From the NCBI GenBank assembly GCA_009792885.1, contig WMCF01000170.1:205723-269722 (forward strand): a stretch of 64,000 nt of DNA, written 5' to 3'. A program made the position numbers and the translations under genes. This DNA is from Eremophila alpestris peregrina (Eukaryota > Chordata > Aves > Passeriformes > Alaudidae). Of the stretch, positions 35,301-46,400 are shown one piece after another (the stretch's first letter is position 1; every line of letters begins with the position of its first letter). The notes beneath the pieces are model-generated. The model was not told the DNA's origin, did not search any database, and worked only from the letters and a program-made list of their open reading frames with translations.

Positions 35301-38300
35301 TCCTATAAATGCTGCCTCCCACAGAGGGACAAGTTGCCTCTTGATGGGAAGGGGGGTGTTCTGTACCAGAATTAAACAGATTTCCCCCAAACCAGTATTT
35401 AGTGCAATCCTTCAGGACGTTTTTATCTGGATCTGACTGGAAAGCCATCCTGACTCCTACCCTAAAATGCAGCTGAGATCCCTTTTCTTAAATGGCTTTG
35501 GCTCTTCAGAATCACAGATTGTTAAGGCTGGGAAAGGCCTCAGAGATGAAGTCCAAGCAGGCACTCGAAGGATGGGCTCCAAAGCATGACCTGGTGGATA
35601 CTGGCACCTCTTTGGAGAACCCTCTCAGCTGCAGACATCGAGGGATTTACACAGAGAGGGACAGATTCATTCTTAAAACACATATCACTCCTTGAGTAGT
35701 GGCAGGTGTGGAGGCTGTGGCATGGCAGGATCACCTGCTGAAGGAACCCAAAACACACAAACTGCTGCCCTGCCCTGACAGCCTGCCAAGAACTTCCATT
35801 CACAGCTGCAAAGAGCAAAGGGAGAGGAATGGTAAGAACTCTTCAAGTTGACTTGAGCAACCTGAATAACAACATGAACAGCAGATTTCTTATAACAGAT
35901 CCCTTATTTAGGCTGAGAATTTGTAAGAAGAAAAACAGAAATGTCTTTACTTTCTGCAGTTGGAGCAGTTTGCTTAAAATTAATCCCTTAAACTCAGCCA
36001 GACTTCACAGCTGAGGTTAACTCAGTCCTACTTGCTTGCTTTCCAAACATCTTTATGAAAGCTGCAGGAAATAAAAGTCAATCAATAAAAGTCTGTGAGG
36101 AAGTGAATGCAGAGCCTGACCTCCCACCAATCTTCTTCCAGGTGCCCCAAGGGCAGTTAGGAATTCCAGCACCTCTGGGGTTAAGTCCTCTCTTGAAAAA
36201 GTTCCTGCATTTAAAGAGTTTCCATTTCCCTTTAACAAGACTCAGGTTTTGATAGTGCCCCTAATTGCTACTGCCTCCTAAATTTCTATCACTTCTAAAC
36301 GAGGCCCACGTGCATCTTGTGGTGATAATTAATGGCTCATTAGCAGGTGTCAGCACACAACTGTATCAGCCCCTCAGAGCTAAGCCCAAATTCTCTTCAG
36401 GTGACTGAAGTATCACAACTACCTCTCCCACTGCGCAGTTCAGGTGATTTCATGGGACAGAACAAGTCTAAACCTACAGTATGTCCAGTCTCTTATGCTC
36501 AAGTTCAAAAGAGAAGTGAGGGAAAAGTGATGGCATCAAGAATAAGACAAAGATTTTTGGTTGATGAAATCCAGAGAGGTAGGAACAGCTTTATGAAGTC
36601 CAGCATTTAAATTTTTCATCTTTTCCCTTTAGCTTTACTTTTTAAGCAGTAGGAAGCTCCTTGATGCAAAGGTGGCTGGTCTTGTCTCTGTGGAGATCAG
36701 AGACAGGTTTTTTTCCCCACTAATTAAAGCACCTGGACATACATCAAAGTGGGACAAAAGCCAGGGAATCAGGGCTTTACATGGAGTTTATGTACCCACA
36801 ATTTTCAGCAGAGTTCACAGCAACTGCTGAATGTCCTGTACCTTCCTGATCTGAATCTCCATAATATCAATATAATCAAATCAAATGAAGAAAAATCAGA
36901 TCAGATGAAGGACAGAACACATGTGCAACTTCACTACAGCTTATTTTAACTGAAGGAAGTGTTAATTACACTCAGGTCTGCTATTTGACTAGCCATTTAT
37001 TCCTGTCCCAGGTAAGGACAAACCCAGGGCTGCCCATGCTCAGACCAGGTTCTGTTCCCGCCCTCAGCTTCTGAAACAAGAGTACTCAAACAAAGATGAA
37101 ATCTGCTGCAGTTTACCTCAGACACAAGTTCTTATCCACTTCCCAGAGGGCTGCTTTTCCCAGCCTGATACACAGCTTTAATAAACAACTAAAAATAGCA
37201 GCTGTGCAGAGGGAGCAGACGCACACATCCCCGGTCTATAACTCTCAAAAAGCAGCAATGCCCATGGAACTGAGCTTGCCAATACATTCCCTGCTGAGCA
37301 AAGCAAAGTCCTCCCTTGGTGCCCAGAATGTGGCTGAGCCAGCAGACCCACGCTGGGCCACCCTCCTCCAGCCTGAGCCACAAAGGGAGCAAGGGTCAGC
37401 ACCTCCAACCCCAACAGCAGGGAAATTACTCCGAAAAACCTCCTCTGCTGCCAAGAAAACAGGATTTGTTCAAAGCAGCTCTCTGCTTTTAACAACTCCA
37501 CCACTGGCAACAAAACACTGACTTTTAAACCCCCTTTTCTCAATTCTCCTCAGTCTGCTCCCACTGCATCCACAGAGTTCACCTGGACCTGTTCATGCCA
37601 TTACAGCATTTCTGGCAGAGGAGGATCCAGGTACACACCTGGATCAGGAAGGGCAGAAGAGAAGGAAGCATCACTCTAGGATGTGTCCAGGTCAGACACC
37701 TAAAGGAAGCTTTTTGTTAGACCCAAGAAGATACTGCAGAGCAAAACTGTCAGAGAGGAGGATGGGTTTCAAACCAACTCTTCAACACAAAACCTCTATA
37801 AACGGTATTGGAATTTGGCCTCTCCACAAGTGTGGGCTCCAGTTGTACAACTCAGACCACAGAATGTCGAACAGCTTAGGAGAGCCACAGCTGTTCCAAG
37901 TTTTAAGCACATCCCTCCATCCTAGGCCAACAGAAAGCATTATTTCAGTCATGTGTCCTGAGGGAGGTTAGAGCATCAGTCTGCAAAGAGAAATCATCAC
38001 AAAAGTTTAAGTGTACAGTATTACATGAGAGGTTTTACCAGCCCTTGGTAAGCCATGTAATAAAACACCTTTGATCAAATGGCTGAAGCTCCATTTCTAC
38101 AAAAAGTATCTGTCAAAATAGGTAAGATTGAGTAGTTCTCTCATAAACATTTTATTGATTTTCTGAGTACAAGGGTTTCAAATATATCAGCTCATTCTAT
38201 TTTCAATAGTGAAGGCTAGAGGTAGGCACAAATAAACGATTTAAGTATATGCAACATACTTAGTCCACATATGTTCACAATTTGTGCTAAAAACAAAAGA

Positions 38301-41300
38301 AAATGCTTGTTCGGTTGGGGCTTTGCTTTTTTGGTTTGGGGTTATTTTTGTTGTTTTGTTTTTGACAGATACTACAAGTTCCTCTTATGGCAACTCATAG
38401 GATCTCCAGCTCCAGGACTGTGTAACAGACTGTGTTACAGACTCCCCGCTGGCCAAATTCCAGCCCAGCCAGACCTCTCCAAGGCACTTCATTCCCTCTG
38501 AGCACAGAACCTCGCATGCTCCCACCCAGCAGCAGAGCGGCTGCAGCTCTGGGACTCCAGCAGGCTCTGGGACTCCAGCAGCATGCTGACCCCAGCCCTC
38601 CCCGAGGGGCAGAGCCTGTTCCCTGCCTGCTGAGCTCACCTGTGTGGACTGGATGACCGTGAGGTCGTTAATGTAGCAGAAGCCAGCCCCCATGGCCGAG
38701 CGCAGCCCGGCTGTGCCGAAGCTCAGCCGGCAGCACAGGCGCTCCCGCAGCTCCTTGTGCTTCCCATCCTGCAGCAGGCTCTCGATCTGCTCCTTGGTCT
38801 TCTGGTTCTGCAAAACAAGATTAGGGTCTCAGTTTGGTGCTTGAAATCAGGAGCTGAACTGTACATGCTCATCAGTTTTCAGCAATTCCTAGAGCAAATT
38901 CCTCCTGTCCTATAAAACACATGTGCACGGCCTCCACTGTAACTCATTTCTCTCACATTCTTCCCACGTTATCCTTATTAACAAAAAATTCAAGAGCTCT
39001 TGCTGCCACTGATATGGTAATGTGATTGTCTAGTCAATAAAACACCTTCTAGCTCCTCTGCCTGAGGAGCACAGACTTTGGAATGGGTTTTTCCATGGCA
39101 GACAACACAATTCAGTTTCCGATCTTGGTTGCTGGAAGGCAAGCAAAATTCCCAACTTCAAAGCAGCATTTCCTTCCTCCCCACCCACAGGAAACAGGCA
39201 CAGTAAAACCCTGCAAATCATAGCATGGTTTGGGTTGGAAGGGACCTTGGAGATGACCCCATTCCACCCCCTTGCACTGGCCTAGGCTCCTAAGCCCCCT
39301 CCAGTAGGGGACAGGGTGTTTTGCAGCAGGCTGGATTCTCATCCAGACCGATCCCCCTGTTCAGCCAGGATTTTCCTAAATCTGCACCACCATCACAGCT
39401 GAGAACCTGCAAGTGCACAAACTGGACATTGCACACCTCTGTGATTTGTTCCTCATAGTTATCCAACTAATACTGAATGGATTTGGCCACCAAGGAACTC
39501 AGCCTGTCTGCTGCCACCCAGTTTGGACAAGGCACCTCCCAGATCCTACACACACAGCAAAGGAGGAGAAAGAGGCAGTGGTTACACAGCTAGAAAAAGC
39601 AGGAACTGCAGAGCTGTAAAACACAGCTCTGGTGGCACAAGTGGGGTTAAAAAAGGCAGCTGGAATCTGCAGAGCAGGGGTGAAGCACCCCTGACATTTA
39701 GAATAGAGGTCAGCCAGGTCCAGCAGCACTGGGAAACGTGCTCCACACAGACAAGGGGAGGTTCTTCAGGAGGACTGGCAAAATGCTGGGAAAAGCACCA
39801 AGATATGAGCTGTGCACATTTACTGGGAGAAAAAGATAATCAATAAAACACACTGAAAGATCTGAAATAATTTCTGTAGCTTGATAACAGACCCTGAACA
39901 CCAGGCATGTGAATTTTAAATAGCTTTTCATTTCTGTGTGCTCTACAACAAAAGGCAAGCCATTATTGTTCAGGCTCCTGGATGGCCTGGCAACCAAAGC
40001 AAGACATCGCTCACCACACAGCTAAATGCAGGCCTAAAAAGAAACCAAAACAATGGGGCACAATAGATATTAAACTGCTAAAGTGAAAGCTTCTCTTTCA
40101 GCTGTTCATAGGCAGCCAACCAGAAAACAAATTACTGATGTGAAAACACTCTAAGGCAAGAGTATTGAAAACCTCATTTCACACTATCATAGTGCATGGC
40201 TGTGCTTTAAAATACAGTTACTAAACTACACAGCATCCTCTACAGCCTTTTAGGACACACTACATTGCTTCCCTGCAAAATCACAATAGAAATGACACAT
40301 TCCATAGTTTATGGAGCTTTGCAAAACTGAGGCAATGCTCAAGCAATAGCACAAACATTTATTTTAAAAACAGACTAACAAGCATTTTTGACTAAAGCTA
40401 CTTAAACTATTTCCTAAGGAATAAAAATGAGTTGGCCAAAACAGCACCCAAATAAAATTTTAATCTGCTCAAGTCACACTCAGTTAAGCTGAAGTTGCAG
40501 AAAATAAAGGAGGAGAAAAAAGTAACAAGTGAAAATCTCCAAGCTTTCTACAGATAACCTGAAACCCCTGGGCTAACAGAAATCTACAGGAGGGGGTATA
40601 AATTCTCAAATGCTGATGATCTGCCTCACATTCTGGGTTCTGATGCTATTGAATGGGTAAGCCTGACCCCCAGAGAGCCCTGATGCCAGCCTGGCACCAT
40701 CCTTCCTGCTTCCCATGCTTCCCAGCCTGCCATTTTCCCCAGGCTGGAGCTCCACACCCTCTGGCCCAGTTCAGCTCCTTGCAACAGCCAGCCTGGCTCA
40801 GAGCACCATCTGCCACCCTGACCTGGGAATTCCAGAACAGCTCCCACTGCTTACACTTAACCCTGCTGCAAACCCTGGAAAAACCCAGGGGGTTTGGCTG
40901 GTTTGCTTGGCAGTTCAGAGATTAAGTCATACTCCTGAGGCTTTTGTGACAGTTCATCTTCCCAAGCGCAAAAAAGAAAAGTTCCTTGGAGATTTCAGAC
41001 TAGTGTTTGAATTATTAATATCCTTAAAAAAAACCACAAACCCTGATACAAAACTGCCTAAAGCTTCCTGTCTTCAGCAGAAATAAATGAGGCTGTTTGA
41101 TACAAAAATAGTCAGCCCTCAAAAAAGCAAAGCTTTAAGACATCCCTGCATCCCAATGGCTCTAACAAAGCAATTCAAATCATCAGGAGTGAAGGGCCCA
41201 GAGGCTGTAGGTTGTCACCTGAAGGCAAGCAGTACTGGATGCTGATGATATGAAAACAGCCTTTATTCCAATGCCCAGATGTGCCAAATCTCTGCACTGC

Positions 41301-44300
41301 TGGCCACCCAGCCTCCCTGGGATCCTGGAATGCTCTGGGCTGGCAGGGAGCTTACAGGTGAGCAGGGAACATCCCAGCACCTGCCATGGCATCCAACAAA
41401 AGCAGCACCAACTCCTCCTGAGCAGGGAGGAGAAACCCTTCAAAGGCCCTGCTGCTGGTCTTCCAAGGGGTGCTCACTGATGGAGAAGGCATTGCATTTG
41501 GCTATGGAATATCCACTGACTCCAAACTCTGTTGTTACTTGATAAATGTCTGCTGGATGTAAATATTTATTATCATCTTTCCCTAACTTTCTTAAAAACC
41601 AACCAACCAAAACATAAAAAAAAAAAAAACCCAAACCCAACAACCCCCCCAAAAAAAACCCTCAAAAACCCACTACAAACAAAAAAACCCCCAAAACCCC
41701 ACAAACATAAACCCCAAAACCAACAACAAAAAAAAAAAAAACCACCAAAAAACCAAATTGACACCTTCAAACCATACCATCAGCACCAAAATTTCTATAA
41801 AAAACTCCAGACATTTGTTTATTTGATCACCCTCCCAAAACACCAGGAATACTTCATAATATATGTATAAATAAATACATGGTACCTCTCTAACAGACAC
41901 ATATATGTACACAATAAATCCATTATACCTAATACAAACGTGTATATAATAAATAAATGATACCCACCCAATATATGTGATGATACCTACCTAGCACATC
42001 TTCATGCTCTCTATGGTGTCTGCACAGCACACATCTGTAAATATTCAGCACACACAGCATAGCCTGGAAAGGCCAGGCCAAGGCAACAATCAAGAGGCAG
42101 CAGCCAGCACCTCCCCAGCTCCTGCTGGAAAACGCTCCTGCCTGGGCCAGCTGCACAAGGAGGTGGCTGATAAGGTGACAGTGGCCCTGGGAGAGGCTCC
42201 TGCTACCTGAACACACCATTTTGGGGCAGAAAAAGGGATGGCAGGACAGGGCTCTGGCTGCTACCTGGGCTAGGGATGGGTGAGCTGGAATCCATCCCTG
42301 CTCCCCCAGGACCCCGGGCCTGGGCTGTCCCTGAGTGGCAGCTCTGCTCTCACTTCCAGTCCTGCAGCACGATGGGAGTGCTCTCAGGCACCCCATCCTG
42401 CCATTGCAAGGTGCACATTTGTGTGGCATCCCTCATTTTCCAGGATCTCTGATCTCACTCCAGGGAGTGGAGAAGGAGCAGAGCCCAGGCAATGCCTTCC
42501 CACGCCAACTCAAGCAGCCTGTCCCTAGCACACCCAGACAGGGCTCTCGGTCTCGGAGAGCAGGGCTGGCATCACTGCCGAGCTGCAAGGAGAGAGAATG
42601 AGGCTGTCACCACCTTCCCTTCAGTACTTCACATTCCCTGTCACAAAGAAATGGGAATCAGAAACATTTGGGACAGAGACAGACAGGCTGCTGTGTGGGT
42701 GACAGACTGAACATTGTTCTGCACTCACATAAACACCAGAAAAAAAGTAGTTCTCTAATGATTTTTCCTCTAAAGTTATTACACCAATATTTATATGTGT
42801 ATATATAAAAATCAACTGTTTATAAGAAGTCACTGCCAGAATCAGAACTCTGGGGTCACAACCTGCAGGAGACTCTGCAACACACTTCAGAAAGGTCTGA
42901 AGTGTTACTAAACAAATGTATATATATATTCTCCACCAAATTCTCAACTTTCCATGTACTGCACAGTTGGCTGCAGAGGCAGGATCACAATTTTTTGTGG
43001 CTCTTCAGGGTTCAACATTTGGAACAAATGGAGAATTAAAGACAAGGGCATTAACTGAGTATTTCTCACGGATCTTTCACACCCAATCATGTTAATGACG
43101 TGTACTTACCACCAGAGTTAGGTTTCAAAGCTAATACCCTGTTAAAATAACTGGCAATTTACTACTCACAGAAAATTATTTTTGTTTGTTTTGCACACTC
43201 TTTCCATGTGTAGCTTAAATAAAGGGGAAAGTCTCAAGTTGGTTTGAGTTTCAGTGAATTTTTCTGTGATCTTCATTTTCCCCATGTTATTCTTTAAAAA
43301 ATCACTTTAAAGTCTTAATAAGCAAAAATACTGCAAGTCGAGTAACTGGAGCAAATTACCGGCCTCAAACTACCAAGCCCATTTCCTCTTGAAAAGCATC
43401 TCAAAAGCCTCAAAAATTAGAAGAACACCGAGGGACACTCCAAAAGCACCCCAAAATCACCTCATCAGCAAGGAAGAACTCTGCACCCTACAGCTGAGAC
43501 AGTGACACTGACTTCATGAATTAGTAAAATCAAGGGACAATGCAGTGAATGGGGCCTACACAAACAGCTCCTGGATAATTGATTCCAGCTTTTCCTCTCA
43601 AGTGAAGTTCTAGCAGTGCCTTTATGAGCCAAAGCTTCTCCCAGGTACCCCAGGCAGGAGCAGTGTGTGTACAAAGGCTGCTCTGAGCAGCTTGCCACAA
43701 GGCAGACTCCCTCAGGAGACTCCAGGCAGATGTGGAAGTACAAGAGGAAAATGAGGAAGTGGATGAAAGGGAATTAAAGGGAGAAAGTGAAGAACAATGA
43801 CTAATTGTTCCCAGACTTGACCAAGGAGGACTGAATAAAAGGCACTGCCTTGTGCCTCCAAGCCTGGCTCAAAGACCAAAGCAGTAACTAAGGAGAGAGG
43901 ATGGGTATGCCAGGAGCATTAACAAGGATGCTGGTTAGATGGGGAGGAAAGCAGGAGACTCATCCCACAGCCACGCTTCTTCCACCCACCCAGGGTTTTA
44001 GACGAGGTGAGCACAAACATCCGAACCACAAAGGACAGAGACCACGACTCTGGTAATTAATTACAGCAGGCAATTTTCAATTAAGTTGGAGGACAAAAGC
44101 CTCCCACAGCTGGGAACAGAGTGCATAGATTTTTTTCCTTGATCAGAGGCAACAAAAATCCCTGCAGCTCAGGAAGCTGGGGGTGGGAAGGGGGTCACAT
44201 TTGATAAGCAGCAAAGACCCCCTTCCTCAGTTTGTGGTGAAACACGAGACCAACAATCCCTGCTCATACCACATTTCCTGGTTTCTCCTTGCTTTCCCCT

Positions 44301-46020
44301 CCCATAACACCTTCACCTGTTTTTTAGCACCTTTCCTGAAGGGCCCCTGGGCCCAGCAAGTAGCCCTCAGTCCTCCTCCTCCAGGTGACTTTGGGTTGTC
44401 ACATTTCCCAGGAGCTCTCCTGGAAACCTCTCCAGGTAGTTCTGAATTCTCCAAGTTCAAGCAGCTTTACAGGAAAGGTCACGTTTGTCACCTAGGGAAG
44501 TAAGGGCTAACAGGTACACTCACACTGGCCCTGCAGTTTGCATTTCACTGGTTAATTACAGCCTTAGAAGGAGCTCCAGAAATTGAGACATTTCACTGTT
44601 GCCAGTTTTAACCTGAGTATTTTGTTGCCAGTTTTAACCTGAGTATTTTTCCCCCGGTGGAAGTTCTTCGACTTTACACATTTTTAGGCAAGACAAAACA
44701 ACCCATTAAAAACAACAACAGCCTCAACAAGACGTTATCAAAAATACAATATTTACTGGAGTTCAACCTGGGTTATCAAACGTGTTATCAGGAATGCTAT
44801 TTCCTTTCTCCGCTCCTGCCCTCCCCCGTGCCACCATTCCCGGATATTTTCACAGCAGCAGCAGCTCTGAGGGCAGGAGGTGCAGATGGCACCTGTTAAT
44901 TTCTGCAAAGCTGGGAGGAGACACCACATTCCCAAGTCGGAGAAAGCTCATCTCAGAGCCATCAGGTGGCATTTGCCTGCAGCTCTGCTGCTGTGATCCT
45001 GACAGGACGGAATTAAAGAGGAAACAGGACCAACACACTGGCGGTCCTAGTTAATAAAAATAAAGGCAGAAGAAGTTCAAGAAAGAGAAACCTAAAAAAT
45101 AAAGGAAAAAGCATTCAGAAGCCTAAACCACTGGTGTAGTGGTAATTTACCCTCCCCAATCATCAAGGTATTTTTCTAAAGCACAGGCCATGATGCCTGG
45201 ACAAGACACGTGCAATAAAACCCCTCCAAAAATCCAAAGTAACCCTTCCAACGACAGGACAAGTAAAAAACCCTCAAATACCACACTTATCACAGGTTTG
45301 GGTGGCTTAATCCAAATTAACCAAACCTGCAGTGCTCTTGACACCGTGTTGATGCCGCAAATAAGAGAGGAATGCTGGAACCTGGCTGTTTCTTTCCTGG
45401 GGAGGGGTTAAATTCAAGCAGCTAAGGAAAACAGACTCATGCCGCATTTTAATGAGCTACCGATCCATCCATCTATCCCTCCTGCCAGCTGGCCGCCCCA
45501 GACGGGCGCTAAGGAGGGAGCAGGTGGGGCGGGCGTGGTGCTCCCGGTGCCAGGAGGGCACCGTCCATCCATCCATCCCTGCACAGGTGAGTGCCAGGCG
45601 GTGCTCCCGGTGCCAGGAGGGGATCATCCATCCCCCATCCCTGCACAGGTGAGTGCCAGGCGGTGCTCCGGTGCCAGGAGGGCACCATCCATCCCCCATC
45701 CCTACACAGGTGGGCGCCGGGCGGGCACAGCCGCACCTTCCCCGCCCAGCGGAGGGATTCCTCGGGAACACCTGGAGCTCCCGCCGGAGCCAGGCCGGCG
45801 TTCCGAGCGGCAGCGGGGAGAGGGGAGCGGGGCGGAGGGACGGAGGTGTCGCAGCCGATGTCGCACGGCGCCGGGAGGGCACCGGGGGGAACGGCCGCCG
45901 CTCGCCCACCTTGTCCCAGCTCAGCCACTGCCACACTGCCTTGTCCAGCTGCGCGTCCCCGGTGCTGCGGGCCACCAGCACGTTAGAGTTCACGTCCCCG
46001 GTAGCTCCGCCGTCGCCCAT
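23251..46020 (-). CDS. PGM2L1: PGM2L1, glucose-1,6-bisphosphate synthase, complete 14-exon gene
   Basis: PGM2L1 is a cytosolic alpha-D-phosphohexomutase-family enzyme that transfers phosphate from 1,3-bisphosphoglycerate to glucose-1-phosphate, making glucose-1,6-bisphosphate, the cofactor of phosphoglucomutases. Coding exons on the minus strand are 46020-45910, 38807-38640, 34630-34524, 32526-32442, 31815-31732, 30019-29826, 29184-28995, 28785-28688, 27843-27663, 25753-25660, 25272-25143, 24716-24527, 24339-24206 and 23353-23251. They sum to 1869 nt, 622 residues plus stop, the human length. Motifs in order: phosphoserine loop TASHN (Ser175), metal loop DPDADR (Asp332, 334, 336), sugar loop FEES (about 433-436), phosphate loop RTSGT (568-572). 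The paralogue PGM2 is excluded by MGAGFCYINDLTVIQSTQ and ITASHNRKEDNGYK, which match PGM2L1. An assembly gap lies in intron 9. All active-site loops are intact. Confidence 0.97.
23518..23580 (-). mobile_element. CR1 LINE 3-prime end fragment
   Basis: ATGGAATCACAGCATGGTTT followed by GGGTGGGAAGGGAC is the reverse complement of the CR1 3-prime end. It lies in PGM2L1 intron 13. Confidence 0.7.
23635..23792 (+). mobile_element. CR1 LINE 3-prime end fragment
   Basis: It ends with GTCTTTAAGGTCCCTTCCAG and CAAACCATTCCATGATTCC, the CR1 3-prime terminus in plus orientation. It faces the minus copy just to its left, so the two form an inverted pair. Confidence 0.8.
24035..24105 (+). mobile_element. 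Short CR1 3-prime end remnant
   Basis: TGATCTCCGAGACCTTTTCT, then AATTCTGTGATTTTG, resembles a decayed CR1 terminus in PGM2L1 intron 13. Confidence 0.5.
24206..24339 (-). CDS. PGM2L1: PGM2L1 coding exon 13, phosphate-binding loop (residues 545-588 and split codon 589)
   Basis: Reads VLPVSKSSQMITFTFQNGC and VATLRTSGTEPKIKYYAEMC. RTSGTEPKIK is the C-terminal phosphate-binding loop. The acceptor is TTTTGCAG and the donor is AG|GTCAGT. Confidence 0.96.
24527..24716 (-). CDS. PGM2L1: PGM2L1 coding exon 12 (residues 482-544)
   Basis: The acceptor TTGTAG precedes YGYHISKTSYFLCYDPPTIK. The exon contains LHVRDITTGYDSSQLNKKS before GTGAGT. RDITTGYDSS is conserved in the group. Confidence 0.95.
25143..25272 (-). 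CDS. PGM2L1: PGM2L1 coding exon 11 (residues 439-480 and split codon 481)
   Basis: Reads FMCGTSVLDKDGVSAAVVIA and ends with LVDIYE plus two bases before GTGAGT. VLDKDGVSAA is highly conserved. Confidence 0.95.
25660..25753 (-). CDS. PGM2L1: PGM2L1 coding exon 10, sugar-binding loop (residues 407-437 and split codon 438)
   Basis: Reads ETLPGFKWIGSRV and then EVLFAFEESIG across the junction. FEES is the sugar-binding loop. The acceptor is TTTTAG and the donor is G|GTATGA. Confidence 0.95.
27298..27650. repeat. Tandem repeat unit duplicated around an assembly gap
   Basis: A unit beginning AAAAATCCATTC and continuing GGCCCAAATATC, then AAGTTGGGAGCCCCAAAATC, occurs at about 27307-27425 and again at about 27519-27640. 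The 50-base gap and an A-rich stretch lie between them. The two copies differ at a few sites, so this looks like a collapsed minisatellite. Confidence 0.8.
27426..27475. other. Assembly gap (50 N)
   Basis: Fifty consecutive N within PGM2L1 intron 9. The round number and repeat flanks suggest a placeholder of unknown true size. Confidence 0.99.
27663..27843 (-). CDS. PGM2L1: PGM2L1 coding exon 9 (residues 347-406)
   Basis: Reads GCWKVFTGNELAALFGWWMF and TTVSSKILRAIALKEGFHFE, followed by GTGAGT. The GNELAALFGWW and KEGFHFE segments are family signatures. The downstream intron holds the assembly gap. Confidence 0.96.
28688..28785 (-). CDS. PGM2L1: PGM2L1 coding exon 8, metal-binding loop (residues 314-345 and split codon 346)
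   Basis: Reads ELSLRLAEKEDAKVVVATD, then DPDADRLAVAEQQE. The three aspartates of DPDADR coordinate magnesium. The acceptor is CCCACCAG and the donor is AA|GTAAGT. Confidence 0.96.
28995..29184 (-). CDS. PGM2L1: PGM2L1 coding exon 7 (residues 251-313)
   Basis: Reads ELNAQTSLKFVHTSFHGVG and VPEQKDPDPDFSTVKCPNPE, close to human PGM2L1 and distinct from PGM2. The acceptor is CTCCTCAG and the donor is CTG|GTATTT. Confidence 0.96.
29826..30019 (-). CDS. PGM2L1: PGM2L1 coding exon 6 (residues 186-249 and split codon 250)
   Basis: The acceptor GCCTAG precedes VYWENGAQITSPHDKEI. It contains ECVEPWNGSWNENLVDTS and ends at ATAG|GTACTG. Residues 223-241 are the most divergent stretch from human in this exon. 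Confidence 0.94.
31530..31655 (+). mobile_element. CR1 LINE 3-prime end fragment
   Basis: GTGGGGAGGCCCTGGCACAG and CTGCCACGGCAGGGGGCTGG are typical CR1 3-prime segments, in PGM2L1 intron 5 about 75 bases downstream of exon 5. Confidence 0.75.
31732..31815 (-). CDS. PGM2L1: PGM2L1 coding exon 5, phosphoserine loop (residues 158-185)
   Basis: Reads PYAVQQLGAVAGVM, then ITASHNRKEDNGYK. Ser175 in TASHN is the residue phosphorylated during catalysis. The flanking CTTGCAG acceptor and AAG|GTGAGG donor are clear. Confidence 0.96.
32442..32526 (-). CDS. PGM2L1: PGM2L1 coding exon 4 (residues 130-157)
   Basis: The acceptor TTGGTAG precedes G|CTTGCA, reading LAKLTAAVLLAKDV, and the exon ends PTPFV before GTGAGT. 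The PTPFV motif is conserved in the family. Confidence 0.94.
34524..34630 (-). CDS. PGM2L1: PGM2L1 coding exon 3 (residues 94-128 and split codon 129)
   Basis: The acceptor CTCCAG precedes GIYKYLERNFSDFKQRG. Two overlapping donors are present. The stronger-looking GTAAGA (GT at 34530-34529) would shift the frame; GTATGA (GT at 34523-34522) keeps it and gives CSSKKLAK across the junction, matching CSSQRLAK in human. I chose the latter. Confidence 0.9.
35508..35690 (-). mobile_element. Decayed CR1 LINE fragment
   Basis: AGAATCACAGATTGTTAAGG, then CTGGGAAAGGCCTC, reads as a minus-strand CR1 terminus with weaker similarity to the right. It lies in PGM2L1 intron 2. Confidence 0.55.
38640..38807 (-). 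CDS. PGM2L1: PGM2L1 coding exon 2 (residues 38-93)
   Basis: The acceptor TTTTGCAG precedes NQKTKEQIE and the donor CAG|GTGAGC follows VIQSTQ. It contains SFGTAGLRSAMGAGFCYIND, the conserved N-terminal fold of the PGM2/PGM2L1 group. Confidence 0.96.
39217..39400 (-). mobile_element. CR1 LINE 3-prime end fragment
   Basis: ATCATAGCATGGTTTGGGTT followed by GGAAGGGACCTTGGAGATGA is a clear minus-strand CR1 terminus. It lies in PGM2L1 intron 1. Confidence 0.8.
41600..41760. repeat. A/C-only low-complexity tract
   Basis: About 150 bases of A runs mixed with CCC and CCCC runs on the plus strand, without G and almost without T, in PGM2L1 intron 1. Similar shorter tracts occur at 25857-25955 and 28268-28350. 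Confidence 0.75.
45538..45723 (+). repeat. Three-copy 62-base minisatellite in PGM2L1 intron 1
   Basis: Copies at 45538-45600, 45601-45662 and 45663-45723 each start GTGCTCC(C)GGTGCCAGGAG. Each holds a CCATCC run and CCTRCACAGGTG followed by AGTGCC or GGCGCC. It lies about 200 bases into intron 1, at the edge of the CpG island. Confidence 0.9.
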
Positions 46021-46400
46021 AGTCGCGGGGAGGAGAAGGAAGAGGATGAAGACGGAGAAGGCGCCGCTTCTTCACTTTGCCACGCCCGCCGCGGCACCGC
46101 GCATCGCCCGGGAGGAAAGAAGTGAGGGAGGGCGAGGGGCGCCTGCGGGAGTCCCACGGGACCGACTTTTATCCCCGCCCGGCGCTGCCAGCGGCGATTA
46201 ACGGGGAGCAACCGCCCCCGCCACCTCCTCCTCCTCGGGCCCGCCCTGAGGTACAGCCCCGCCCTGAACCACTGCCCCGCCCCTCCGCGGGGCATGACGG
46301 GAAATGTAGTCCTTGAGGCGAGTAAGAGCTGGGATGGGGGCAGGAAGAAACTACAACTCCCAGCAGCCACTGCGGCGCGCGGTCGCCTCAGGGAGCGGGA
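45730..46400 (-). promoter_or_regulatory. PGM2L1: PGM2L1 CpG-island promoter with paired ZNF143-type sites
   Basis: CpG-dense sequence covers coding exon 1 and the region upstream. GCATGACGGGAAATGTAGT (46292-46310) and ACTACAACTCCCAGCAGCC (46350-46368) match the ACTACAATTCCCAGCATGC-type element bound by ZNF143/THAP11, in opposite orientations about 40 bases apart. Such sites mark CpG-island promoters, often bidirectional. The start site is inferred to lie between about 46100 and 46290. Confidence 0.7.
45910..46020 (-). CDS. PGM2L1: PGM2L1 coding exon 1 (residues 1-37)
   Basis: Starts at the ATG read from 46020, MGDGGATGDVNSN..., and ends in QWLSWDK before the donor AAG|GTGGGC. The QLDxAxxQWLxWDK pattern is the family N-terminus. 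It lies in the promoter CpG island and intron 1 is 7.1 kb. Confidence 0.95.

Noticed and set aside
23251..46020. PGM2 instead of PGM2L1
   Set aside because: The residues around exons 2, 5 and 7 and the 622-residue length match PGM2L1, not PGM2.
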